DNA of 51,196 bases. It comes from Candidatus Woesearchaeota archaeon. GTDB lineage: Archaea > Nanobdellota > Nanobdellia > Woesearchaeales > WJKL01. The position numbers were made by a program, and so were the translations under genes. The number at the start of each line of letters is the position of its first letter. The first letter of the stretch is position 1. The notes beneath the pieces are model-generated. The model was not told the DNA's origin and searched no databases. It was given only the letters and a program-made list of their open reading frames with translations. The stretch is from positions 1 through 51,196 of the forward strand of contig WJJM01000002.1 in NCBI GenBank assembly GCA_014729675.1, given 5' to 3'. Of this stretch, positions 7,123 to 12,713 are shown in pieces.

Positions 7123-7523
7123 TTTGTTAAAGATACCTCAAGATTGAGTCTTATTTTATTATTATTAGAGATAGTTTCCATACTAGTTATTAGATCTTTT
7201 ACATCAGTTCTTACTTTATTCAGATTCCTTAAAATACCATAATCATCTAATAAAAATGAGTTTTCTCTAGATTCTACTAAATCTTTAGAAAACAATATCC
7301 TTGTAAAATCTGATAAAGGTGTATTAGAAACAATTATATTCTTTACTAAATATCTTTCAAACTTATGTCCTGAAATAACATCATAAGTACATTCATCTAC
7401 TATAAACTTTTTTATTAAAGTTTGTAAACTCTTCGATATCTTTACTTTAAGATTTACTTTCTCTCCAGATACATCTAATTTCTTATCTATATCTATAAAA
7501 TGTTTCTTCTTTTTATTTCCCAT
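7119..7523 (-). CDS. Hypothetical partner of the amidoligase cassette (134 aa)
   Basis: Its stop overlaps the amidoligase start by four bases (ATGA), so it is the first gene of the coupled set 7523-5071. Basic N-terminus (MGNKKKKHF), then a mixed alpha/beta pattern and no cysteine-rich motif. No family recognised. Context suggests a substrate, adaptor or recognition subunit, by inference only. Confidence 0.55.
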   Translation of the reverse strand: MGNKKKKHFIDIDKKLDVSGEKVNLKVKISKSLQTLIKKFIVDECTYDVISGHKFERYLVKNIIVSNTPLSDFTRILFSKDLVESRENSFLLDDYGILRNLNKVRTDVKDLITSMETISNNNKIRLNLEVSLTK

Positions 7524-7584
7524 TTTTTATCACCTTTGTTTATTGGTTTTCAATTTACTTCTTTGTTTTGACTTAATTACTGAT

Positions 7585-7616
7585 GGGGCGAGAGCCCAAA
7601 GGGCGACTCGAGCCCC
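7585..7616. other. GC-rich nested hairpin between genes
   Basis: A 32-base element far richer in GC than its surroundings: outer arms GGGGC and GCCCC enclose GCCC-AAA-GGGC. It lies in a 150-base gap before the amidoligase cassette, with no U-tract after it. May cap or stabilise the cassette mRNA, or be part of a small RNA; function unproven. Confidence 0.5.
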
Positions 7617-7680
7617 TAATTTAAGAAACTGTTATTTCTTCTTCACTTCCTTCTCTTTCTTCTTAAACAATAACTCTACT

Positions 7681-7875
7681 TCATCTTATTTCTATTAATG
7701 CATAATATGACATTTGTAAAAAACTAAATTTATGCATTTCTTCAACAAACACTTTAATTGCTTCCTTTAAACAATTTGCTTTAAATGTAATTAAAGGAAC
7801 ACTTATTGGTTTCTTATTTCTCCCTTTAAACAATCTCTTCCCTTCTTCAGTTAGAATTATCTTATATTTCTTCAT
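7681..7875 (-). CDS. Small hypothetical protein (64 aa)
   Basis: Start MKKYKIILTEEGKRLF is chosen because GGAGG and GGGG precede it; an earlier in-frame ATG adds six residues. A basic alpha/beta mini-protein with no recognised family. A gene-poor 150-base gap with the GC-rich hairpin follows. Confidence 0.5.
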   Translation of the reverse strand: MKKYKIILTEEGKRLFKGRNKKPISVPLITFKANCLKEAIKVFVEEMHKFSFLQMSYYALIEIR

Positions 7876-7913
7876 TTCCCCAATTTCCTCCATTTAATAT
7901 TAGATAATTTATC

Positions 7914-8072
7914 TTATGCCTTTAATAACTCTTTTATCCTTTTCAATATTACTTCGTCAAACTCATTTATATTATTTAAACATATAGAATCAGAAAGCAT
8001 TTCAGCTTCTTGTTCATCTTTTGCTTCAACTATATTAAATCCACATTCTCTTGAATATGTTACATATTTCAT
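7914..8072 (-). CDS. Acidic hypothetical protein (52 aa)
   Basis: Frame starting MKYVTYSRECGFNIVEAKDE with a beta hairpin followed by helices; its ATG overlaps the upstream stop (ATGA). No family recognised. Confidence 0.5.
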   Translation of the reverse strand: MKYVTYSRECGFNIVEAKDEQEAEMLSDSICLNNINEFDEVILKRIKELLKA

Positions 8073-8245
8073 TTTTCCACCTTATAAATGTTTAAATCTC
8101 CTTCCATTACATAAGAAGCTATCAGTTCTCTATCTTCTTTCTTTGTTTTTCTCCCTGTTGCCCAACTATGAAAATCAACTAATGCTTGTATTATTTGATT
8201 TTCATCAAATCTAAAGTTTAATAATTTCTTATTCATCTTTATCAT
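8069..8245 (-). CDS. Small hypothetical protein (58 aa)
   Basis: Frame starting MIKMNKKLLNFRFDENQI; GGAGGT lies about 7 bases before the first ATG. A strand (LLNFRF) followed by two helices, a layout also seen in RHH-like proteins, but the match is weak. First gene of a coupled pair; a TATA-like ATATTTATAA lies just upstream (about 8,261-8,270). Confidence 0.5.
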   Translation of the reverse strand: MIKMNKKLLNFRFDENQIIQALVDFHSWATGRKTKKEDRELIASYVMEGDLNIYKVEK

Positions 8246-8308
8246 TCTTGTACCTCCAAAAACTTATAAATATCTTTTGTATTATCAAAAGTTACTTTGT
8301 TATTACGT

Positions 8309-8506
8309 TTAAATTATGGTTGTATTTTCTATCATCTTTTTTAGACCCATCAGTTCTTCAGGCGTTAAAACTATACCATTTTCCATATTATGCTTATATT
8401 CATCAAACTCTTCATAGGCTAAAGATTTATCGCTATTAACATCAAGTTCATCTATTCTGTCAATACTACTATAAGACCAAACTAAGATATAATATCTTTT
8501 TGTCAT
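8309..8506 (-). CDS. Acidic hypothetical protein (65 aa)
   Basis: Starts MTKRYYILVWSYSS; short N-terminal strand followed by acidic helices. The start overlaps the upstream stop (ATGA). Function unknown. Confidence 0.52.
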   Translation of the reverse strand: MTKRYYILVWSYSSIDRIDELDVNSDKSLAYEEFDEYKHNMENGIVLTPEELMGLKKMIENTTII

Positions 8507-8724
8507 TCTTCAACCTCCAAAGATAAAATATTGTTTGTATAATCAAATAACTTTCTTAATTTATTTGTTTCTAATACAAACCCTCCATGTTTTACATTTA
8601 ATAATTTACCTTTATGATTTGTTTCTTTTCCGCTACGGTTATATTTAATCTTAATATTCTTTCCCTCAAACTTCTTTATAAGAGGGTTTAAATTATCATA
8701 TTCAGGCAATTCTATTTTATTCAT
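8503..8724 (-). CDS. Possible Sm-like small barrel protein (73 aa)
   Basis: Start MNKIELPEYDN is chosen because AAGGAG sits 7 bases upstream; an ATG seven codons earlier lies in the upstream gene. A helix (NPLIKKFEG) precedes strands KNIKIKYNRSG, HKGKLLNVKHGGFVLET and ILSLEVEE, matching the helix plus bent-strand order of Sm-like barrels. Second such candidate in the provirus (the other at 4,135-4,347). Confidence 0.5.
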   Translation of the reverse strand: MNKIELPEYDNLNPLIKKFEGKNIKIKYNRSGKETNHKGKLLNVKHGGFVLETNKLRKLFDYTNNILSLEVEE

Positions 8725-8725
8725 C

Positions 8726-8842
8726 TTATTTCTCCTTATGCACAATTATTTTAATACTTTCCTCAATCCATTCTTGAGGAATATTTTCATGTAACATCAT
8801 TTGTAATTCTTCTTCTGTTAATCCAACTTTTATTATTTTCAT
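8726..8842 (-). CDS. Tiny acidic protein (38 aa)
   Basis: Frame starting MKIIKVGLTEEELQ with a strand and then helices. It ends two bases upstream of the next gene start. No family recognised. Confidence 0.45.
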   Translation of the reverse strand: MKIIKVGLTEEELQMMLHENIPQEWIEESIKIIVHKEK

Positions 8843-8852
8843 TTTTCACACC

Positions 8853-9017
8853 TTATAATTCCTTTAAAATAACTCTTTTAATAACTTCCCACCATGTTAT
8901 TTCTCTTTCTGTTTCCTCTATCATTGCTTTATGATACATCACTTTAGAAGCATAATATATAAATATTATAATTATTAATATCTTACATATAATCATAATA
9001 ATCTCAATTATCTTCAT
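8853..9017 (-). CDS. Small membrane protein (54 aa)
   Basis: Frame starting MKIIEIIMIICKIL; residues 1-22 form a membrane helix, then an amphipathic charged region with Trp-Trp. Its ATG overlaps the upstream stop. Function unknown. Confidence 0.5.
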   Translation of the reverse strand: MKIIEIIMIICKILIIIIFIYYASKVMYHKAMIEETEREITWWEVIKRVILKEL

Positions 9018-9187
9018 TCTTTACATTTCATAAGTTCTTCTAATAACTCTTTTTTATCTTCTTCTGTTTGAATTTTACGTAACAAATAACCAAATATTGT
9101 TCCAATTAATATTAACGTAATAATAAAACAAATCATATGAATAACAGATATACACTCTCCTCCAATTACATTTAAACATTCTTTCAT
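9014..9187 (-). CDS. Small membrane protein (57 aa)
   Basis: Frame starting MKECLNVIGGECISVI; four Cys residues, one long hydrophobic helix (about 13-35), then a Lys/Glu helix. ATGA overlaps on both sides place it firmly in the operon. Function unknown. Confidence 0.5.
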   Translation of the reverse strand: MKECLNVIGGECISVIHMICFIITLILIGTIFGYLLRKIQTEEDKKELLEELMKCKE

Positions 9188-9282
9188 TTTAACTCCTCTT
9201 TCTCTTTATTAAAACTCTTTAAATCTTCTTCAACTTCTTCAATTCCATCTCCAAATCTTGGGTTAATTACATCATTTTCCAT
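9184..9282 (-). CDS. Tiny acidic protein (32 aa)
   Basis: Frame starting MENDVINPRFGDG, ending in a Glu/Lys helix; overlaps the downstream start by four bases. Supported by position only. Confidence 0.38.
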   Translation of the reverse strand: MENDVINPRFGDGIEEVEEDLKSFNKEKEELK

Positions 9283-9284
9283 TT

Positions 9285-9551
9285 TTATACCTCTATTTCT
9301 ATATCTTCTGTCCAAGCTTTTTCTGTTATGATATACCCTAACCTATTCATAGGGTGATATCCATTTATCAGATAAAGCTTTGAACCTTCTCCATCTATAA
9401 CAGTCCATATCTTATTTTTATCCTGTTCTTTAACTCTTTTTATTTCTTCTCCATAGGTTTCAAACATATATCCGTCTATTGGAGCCCCTTCCACCTTGTT
9501 CTTTATAGGTTTAAACTTCTCTTCAAACTTTTCAAAAGTTATTTCATTCAT
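9285..9551 (-). CDS. Hypothetical alpha/beta protein (88 aa)
   Basis: Starts MNEITFEKFEEKFK; mixed alpha/beta with a possible barrel-like C-terminal half. ATG overlaps the upstream stop (ATGA). No family recognised. Confidence 0.52.
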   Translation of the reverse strand: MNEITFEKFEEKFKPIKNKVEGAPIDGYMFETYGEEIKRVKEQDKNKIWTVIDGEGSKLYLINGYHPMNRLGYIITEKAWTEDIEIEV

Positions 9552-9679
9552 CTTGTATCACGGTCTATACTTTGAATCATATTCCAGATTTTCTCATGTA
9601 TATCCACACTCATCTGTTTTCTGTTTTCAGGGTCTTCTGCAAAATTCTTTAACCACTCTTTTATTGTTTCAACATCCAT
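9548..9679 (-). CDS. Small helical protein (43 aa) behind a structured leader
   Basis: Frame starting MDVETIKEWLKNFAED, all helical. GGAGG lies about 8 bases before the ATG. It is the first clear gene downstream of the foldable RNA at 9,690-9,838 and its promoter element, so that leader may control this operon. Confidence 0.52.
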   Translation of the reverse strand: MDVETIKEWLKNFAEDPENRKQMSVDIHEKIWNMIQSIDRDTR

Positions 9680-9689
9680 TTTGATTTCC

Positions 9690-9838
9690 TCCGATTGAGT
9701 TTAATATCTGCGATAATCGCTATTATACGATAGTTCCGAAACAATCTTGCGAGGATAGTACTCAGGGAATGCAGTATTCGGATTACTCCTTCCTGCCTCT
9801 TCCGTATGTTCCCCTCCTTTCGCATTGTTTCGGAATTT
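9690..9838 (-). ncRNA. Structured leader RNA or small RNA
   Basis: On the minus strand, bases 9,835-9,824 can pair with 9,745-9,734 (12 perfect pairs, TTCCGAAACAAT and its complement), extended by TCGC/GCGA after a 3-base bulge. The enclosed ~70 bases are purine- and G-rich, unlike the rest of the provirus, and can form inner stems (CAGGAA with TTCC-C-TG). A second hairpin (GCGATTATCGC) follows near 9,710-9,721. The RNA would begin just after a TATA-containing promoter copy. Alternatives: a 54-residue basic frame (9,661-9,825) or a 63-residue frame (9,701-9,892) runs through it; neither looks like a protein. Confidence 0.5.
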
Positions 9839-9842
9839 TGTA

Positions 9843-9868
9843 TAATATATACTATACGAACTTAGGCA
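9843..9868 (-). promoter_or_regulatory. Promoter element, copy A
   Basis: A 26-base block 25/26 identical to the one at 10,544-10,569. On the minus strand it ends in a TATA box (TATATATTA) preceded by a conserved TGCCTAAGTTCGT stretch that may be a BRE or activator site. Transcription would start about 24-26 bases downstream, at the edge of the structured RNA. Confidence 0.55.
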
Positions 9869-9881
9869 AAAACTAAGCCCA

Positions 9882-10061
9882 TTAACTATCAAACCTCATC
9901 TTGATTGGTAATCTTCTTCTTATATCATCAGCTATTTCAATCCAATCTTGGGCAATCCTTGATTTATCTTTCTTATGTCTGCTTACACCAATTTCCATAG
10001 CATAATGAATTGCTTCAAGTTCTTCTGATGTAAATTCCAAAGTTATTTTCTTTAATTTCAT
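9882..10061 (-). CDS. Small helical hypothetical protein (59 aa)
   Basis: Frame starting MKLKKITLEFTSEELEAIHY: a strand (KKITLEF), a helix, then a basic helix (RIAQDWIEIADDIRRRL). The layout resembles compact DNA-binding antitoxin-like proteins, but no family is claimed. AGAGGTGAT precedes the start. Confidence 0.5.
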   Translation of the reverse strand: MKLKKITLEFTSEELEAIHYAMEIGVSRHKKDKSRIAQDWIEIADDIRRRLPIKMRFDS

Positions 10062-10098
10062 TAAGTATCACCTCTTAGGGCTTAGTTTTTGATTGAGT

Positions 10099-10284
10099 TT
10101 AATATTTATTAATGGAAGTCGTGTTCCAATCTTTATTACACCATCTATTTAATCCATGATTTGTTTTCATGTGATGTATCATAGCTTTAAAAGCATCACC
10201 AATTTTAGGATAATCTTTCATTGTTATTTTACATCCGCATTTCTTACATATATATTCATTAATCATATTCATCACAATTTCCAT
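10099..10284 (-). CDS. C2H2-type zinc-finger protein (61 aa)
   Basis: CKKCGCK gives a Cys-x2-Cys pair; HHMKTNH downstream supplies the His pair after a helix, giving a C2H2-like finger of about 30 residues. Such single-finger proteins are common in archaeal viruses and bind DNA or proteins. Two more Met codons near the start make the exact N-terminus uncertain. Confidence 0.6.
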   Translation of the reverse strand: MEIVMNMINEYICKKCGCKITMKDYPKIGDAFKAMIHHMKTNHGLNRWCNKDWNTTSINKY

Positions 10285-10290
10285 TAATAT

Positions 10291-10518
10291 CTAAAGATTA
10301 TTAGGCGAAGCTTGAGTTTCGGAGTTGATCTTCTTAAACATAATCATTCTTAATTGTCTGAACCCATCCATCGCAAAACATCTTCCATCAAAATCAGTTC
10401 CTTGATTCAAAAAATCATGTTTTGTTTCACTCCCACATTTGAGATAACCTTCCATCTCTCTAAACCATCTCTTAATATCTTCTGGTTCAGACATATCGTA
10501 TCTTTTTGGTTTTTTCAT
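10291..10518 (-). CDS. Hypothetical protein (75 aa)
   Basis: Starts MKKPKRYDMSEPEDIKR; charged, with two Cys and no clear family. It lies directly behind promoter copy B: the predicted start is only about 8-10 bases upstream, with GGAG in between. The Ser/Asn/Gln tail may be disordered. Confidence 0.5.
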   Translation of the reverse strand: MKKPKRYDMSEPEDIKRWFREMEGYLKCGSETKHDFLNQGTDFDGRCFAMDGFRQLRMIMFKKINSETQASPNNL

Positions 10519-10543
10519 ATTCTATCAACTCCGAAATTTCGCT

Positions 10544-10569
10544 TAATATATACTACACGAACTTAGGCA
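10544..10569 (-). promoter_or_regulatory. Promoter element, copy B
   Basis: Second copy of the 26-base block with a TATA box on the minus strand. Just downstream is the perfect palindrome CGAAATTTCG, a possible operator, then GGAG and the ATG of the 75-aa gene. The block overlaps the end of the 28-residue frame upstream. Confidence 0.55.
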
Positions 10570-10639
10570 TTACAGCCTTTGTGTTGTTTAATTTCTGTTG
10601 TTTGAGTTCTCCTATAACTGTGTTATGTGTTAGTTTCAT
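10553..10639 (-). CDS. Tiny basic protein (28 aa)
   Basis: Frame starting MKLTHNTVIGELKQQ, coupled to the upstream gene by ATGA. The stop lies inside promoter copy B. Weak support beyond the overlap. Confidence 0.35.
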   Translation of the reverse strand: MKLTHNTVIGELKQQKLNNTKAVMPKFV

Positions 10640-10743
10640 CTTGGGTCTTCCCATATATACCCACATTCTTCTCTTATTCCTAATCCTAAATCAAAGGGTA
10701 TATAGTCTTTTGCTCTTTTCTTTGCTTGTTCTTTAGTTGTCAT
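10636..10743 (-). CDS. Tiny hypothetical protein (35 aa)
   Basis: Frame starting MTTKEQAKKRAKDY; AGGGTGAT about 5 bases before the ATG. No family recognised. Confidence 0.4.
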   Translation of the reverse strand: MTTKEQAKKRAKDYIPFDLGLGIREECGYIWEDPR

Positions 10744-10779
10744 CTTGTATCACCCTTAAGTTCTTTCTGTTCATTATAG

Positions 10780-10956
10780 CTACCTTTTCTGATTGAGTTT
10801 AGCAATCTCTCTTTTAGCCTTTTCTATTAAATCATCATCAAAGTATTTTTCGTAATCACCATTATCTGCTGATTCACTTCCGTAATTATCACTACACGAA
10901 TCTAATGCTTTTTTACATATTTTTAATACTTTGATTAATTCTCTTTTTAATACCAT
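10780..10956 (-). CDS. Acidic/basic helical protein (58 aa)
   Basis: Frame starting MVLKRELIKVLKICKKALD with a central acidic stretch (about 26-43) between two basic helices. A textbook AAGGAGGT site precedes the ATG. Function unknown. Confidence 0.52.
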   Translation of the reverse strand: MVLKRELIKVLKICKKALDSCSDNYGSESADNGDYEKYFDDDLIEKAKREIAKLNQKR

Positions 10957-10989
10957 TTTGTTTACCTCCTTTTATTATTTAATCCTTAA

Positions 10990-11021
10990 GAGAAAGGGCT
11001 CACGAAGTGTGCCCCTTTCTC
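10990..11021. terminator. Strong intergenic hairpin (possible terminator or processing site)
   Basis: GAGAAAGGG and CCCTTTCTC pair perfectly around a 14-base loop that itself holds CAC-GAAG-TG. It lies right after the stop of the 129-aa gene and before the next AAGGAGGT. There is no U-run, so intrinsic termination is uncertain; separation of operon segments is an alternative. Confidence 0.45.
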
Positions 11022-11028
11022 TCTTTAA

Positions 11029-11418
11029 TTATATTATTAATCCACTATTCTTATCTCTGTCAAGAGTGCTGTTAAAGCTCTGGAACTCTCTTACTCCTCC
11101 TTTTCCAGTAAAGATAGTGGAATCATAATCTCTTTCAGTAGAGATTCCTAGCTCTTTTTCACTTAATCTATGCATCTCTTCACAAGCTAGTCTCATGTTT
11201 CCATTTCCATATCTTATTCGAATAAATTCGTCTATATTCATACCTGTTTCCATTTCTTCGCTGTCCATAAAGTCTTCTATAACTTCATCAGGGATAATAT
11301 AAGAACAATTTCCTTTTCCTGAAATTGGAAAGTTTGCTCTTTCATTGTATCTTCTTTCTGAATGTTCTTCAGGTAATTTGAAATACTTTTTCTTTGGATA
11401 AAGTTGTAATTTATTCAT
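11029..11418 (-). CDS. Hypothetical protein (129 aa)
   Basis: No family recognised. Mixed charge, with a Gly-rich basic/aromatic C-terminal third (FTGKGGVREFQSFN). Coupled by ATGA to the 35-aa gene before it. Glu/Arg-rich helices in the middle. Confidence 0.55.
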   Translation of the reverse strand: MNKLQLYPKKKYFKLPEEHSERRYNERANFPISGKGNCSYIIPDEVIEDFMDSEEMETGMNIDEFIRIRYGNGNMRLACEEMHRLSEKELGISTERDYDSTIFTGKGGVREFQSFNSTLDRDKNSGLII

Positions 11419-11522
11419 TGTTTATCATCTCCTTTATTATATCTTGTTGTGTTAAAAAACTGATGTTTTATTATTAAAACATCTTCTTTATTTAACCCAA
11501 GTATATCTCTTATGTAATTCAT
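11415..11522 (-). CDS. Tiny hypothetical protein (35 aa)
   Basis: Frame starting MNYIRDILGLNKEDVLI, with AAGGAAG before the ATG; ends in ATGA overlap with the 129-aa gene. Unknown function. Confidence 0.42.
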   Translation of the reverse strand: MNYIRDILGLNKEDVLIIKHQFFNTTRYNKGDDKQ

Positions 11523-11546
11523 TTTATATACTTCCTTAGAAAAAAC

Positions 11547-11942
11547 TCAAACAGAGACACTTGCCTCTGCTTTTTCTTTATTGTTACTAGAAGACTCTTC
11601 TTCTCTTGGCTTGTCAAAGTCCTGTTTATTGAACCTTTTTAAGCACTTGTGCATAAGGTCGTAATAATCTTCAGGAACTATATTTAATCTGTAATCATTG
11701 TAATCAGTCTTGCTTTTATAATCTCTTATAAAAGTCTTTAATGCTATTGACTGATTCTCGAACTCTTGTTCGTTTATAGTCTCGCCTTGCGAGTTCTTTG
11801 TCACTCTAGGTGTTATCTGATTTGTGCACTCTATTGAAACTACTACGAACTTACCTGCTTTTTTATCAAGAATCGATTCTGAGATTCTCCAAACAGGTTT
11901 ATATTCTTTTTTTCCATATTCAGTTGTTGTTTGTTCTGACAT
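11547..11942 (-). CDS. Hypothetical protein with acidic tail (131 aa), leader-controlled
   Basis: Beta-rich first two thirds (strands VWRISESILDKK, KFVVVSIECTNQITPRV), then helices and a Ser/Glu/Lys tail (EEESSSNNKEKAEA). An acidic disordered tail after a beta domain is typical of viral single-strand binding proteins, a guess only. Its Shine-Dalgarno (GGAG, 6 bases before ATG) lies in the terminal arm of a long hairpin, which suggests regulated and perhaps self-controlled translation. Confidence 0.58.
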   Translation of the reverse strand: MSEQTTTEYGKKEYKPVWRISESILDKKAGKFVVVSIECTNQITPRVTKNSQGETINEQEFENQSIALKTFIRDYKSKTDYNDYRLNIVPEDYYDLMHKCLKRFNKQDFDKPREEESSSNNKEKAEASVSV

Positions 11943-12083
11943 TTTTTACTCCAAACGCATTTTAAGCCTAGCGTTAATGGCTAATTTAATTAATAGAGGG
12001 AATTATTTTTCCCTCAGAAGGAGGGAAAAATAGTGACCTTCTTAGTGTAATTAGCTTTTAGCTTGGCTTATTTTGTTTGGAGT
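11943..12083 (-). promoter_or_regulatory. Foldable mRNA leader that can sequester the Shine-Dalgarno site
   Basis: Minus-strand arms ACTCCAAAC (12,083-12,075) and GTTTGGAGT (11,956-11,948) pair perfectly; the second contains the GGAG of the 131-aa gene. Further in, AAGCC/GGCTT, AGC/GCT and GCTAATT/AATTAGC pair, leading to a 12-base perfect hairpin (12,004-12,015 with 12,021-12,032, loop of 5). A second copy of the TTCCCTC strand downstream (minus strand, at 11,996-12,002) can compete for GAGGGAA, giving two exclusive inner hairpins. Read as a translational switch; the trigger is unknown. Confidence 0.62.
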
Positions 12084-12250
12084 TCTTTGTCATATTCAAA
12101 CAGCATCTTAATATCAGAAAAAATTAATCTTAGTTGTTTCTTTATTTATAGTGTTCTTAGATATCACCTAAATTTACTTCTCTTTTATGAAATAATAGCG
12201 ATGTAAATAAAATTGGGAGTATCTTGTAATTCATTATAAGATCGGTTGGG

Positions 12251-12295
12251 AAAGAAAATTCATTTTCTTTAGGGGTAAATCCGTCTCAGGATTTA
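12251..12295. repeat. Pair of perfect hairpins in the control region
   Basis: AAAGAAAA/TTTTCTTT with a 4-base loop (12,251-12,270) and TAAATCC/GGATTTA with a 6-base loop (12,276-12,295). They lie in the 270-base non-coding stretch before the rightward RHH gene. Could be operator sites or part of an origin; nothing else is seen between 12,084 and 12,320. Confidence 0.45.
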
Positions 12296-12320
12296 TGGTA
12301 GTATTTCTTTTCTATATCAG

Positions 12321-12334
12321 TTAAATATATATTA
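12321..12334 (+). promoter_or_regulatory. TATA box of the RHH gene
   Basis: A TTAAATATATATTA box centred about 28 bases before the ATG at 12,356, with no Shine-Dalgarno, which predicts a leaderless message. It is the only strong rightward promoter seen inside the provirus. Confidence 0.55.
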
Positions 12335-12355
12335 TACTTCTTCGTTTCATAATTG

Positions 12356-12562
12356 ATGAAAAGAAGAAGTTATTCTAGGAAACAGGTCTTTTCTGAAAAG
12401 AATAGACCTAATTTATATGATAGATTCATTACTATAAGAGCAAGTTCTGAAGAAATTGATCTTATTGATAAGATTGTTAAAAAAAAGGGTTTTAAGAACA
12501 GATCAGAATTCATCGCTATCTGTATACATTCTTACTTTGATAAGGAATCCGCTTCCCTTTAA
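12356..12562 (+). CDS. Ribbon-helix-helix transcription regulator (68 aa)
   Basis: Basic N-terminal arm, strand RFITIRA, helix SEEIDLIDKIVKKK, turn GFKN, helix RSEFIAICIHSYF: the classic RHH (CopG/MetJ-type) order. It binds operator DNA as a dimer through the strand. It is the only confident rightward gene of the provirus and faces the leftward operons, the usual place for a master repressor. A TTG one codon earlier is an alternative start. The 3' end overlaps the convergent basic protein gene by 47 bases. Confidence 0.75.
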   Translation: MKRRSYSRKQVFSEKNRPNLYDRFITIRASSEEIDLIDKIVKKKGFKNRSEFIAICIHSYFDKESASL

Positions 12563-12713
12563 ATATCAACTTATATGTATCTTTATTAGTTTTTAGAGCA
12601 TATTGTCTTGCTCTAATCTTAGATTTCTTGTGTTTTGGCTTCTTTTTAGTATGATAAGTATATATAAACTTCCATAATCTTGGCTTTATTTTAGTTTCTA
12701 TCCATTTACCCAT
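12516..12713 (-). CDS. Very basic small protein (65 aa)
   Basis: Starts MGKWIETKIKPRLW (ATG; a GTG two codons earlier is possible). Lys/Arg make up about a third of residues (for example HTKKKPKHKKSKIRAR). Last gene of the basic-protein run. Probably binds nucleic acid; family unknown. Confidence 0.55.
   Translation of the reverse strand: MGKWIETKIKPRLWKFIYTYHTKKKPKHKKSKIRARQYALKTNKDTYKLIFKGKRIPYQSKNVYR

Noticed and set aside
9661-9825. 54-residue basic frame starting about 25 bases after a TATA box
   Set aside because: Could be leaderless, but the same bases form strong RNA stems and the frame overlaps a better gene; kept only as an alternative to the RNA.
9701-9892. 63-residue minus-strand open frame through the structured RNA region
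   Set aside because: Low-complexity Ser/Tyr/Arg reading, no Shine-Dalgarno, and it runs through both arms of a 12-bp inverted repeat and a promoter copy.
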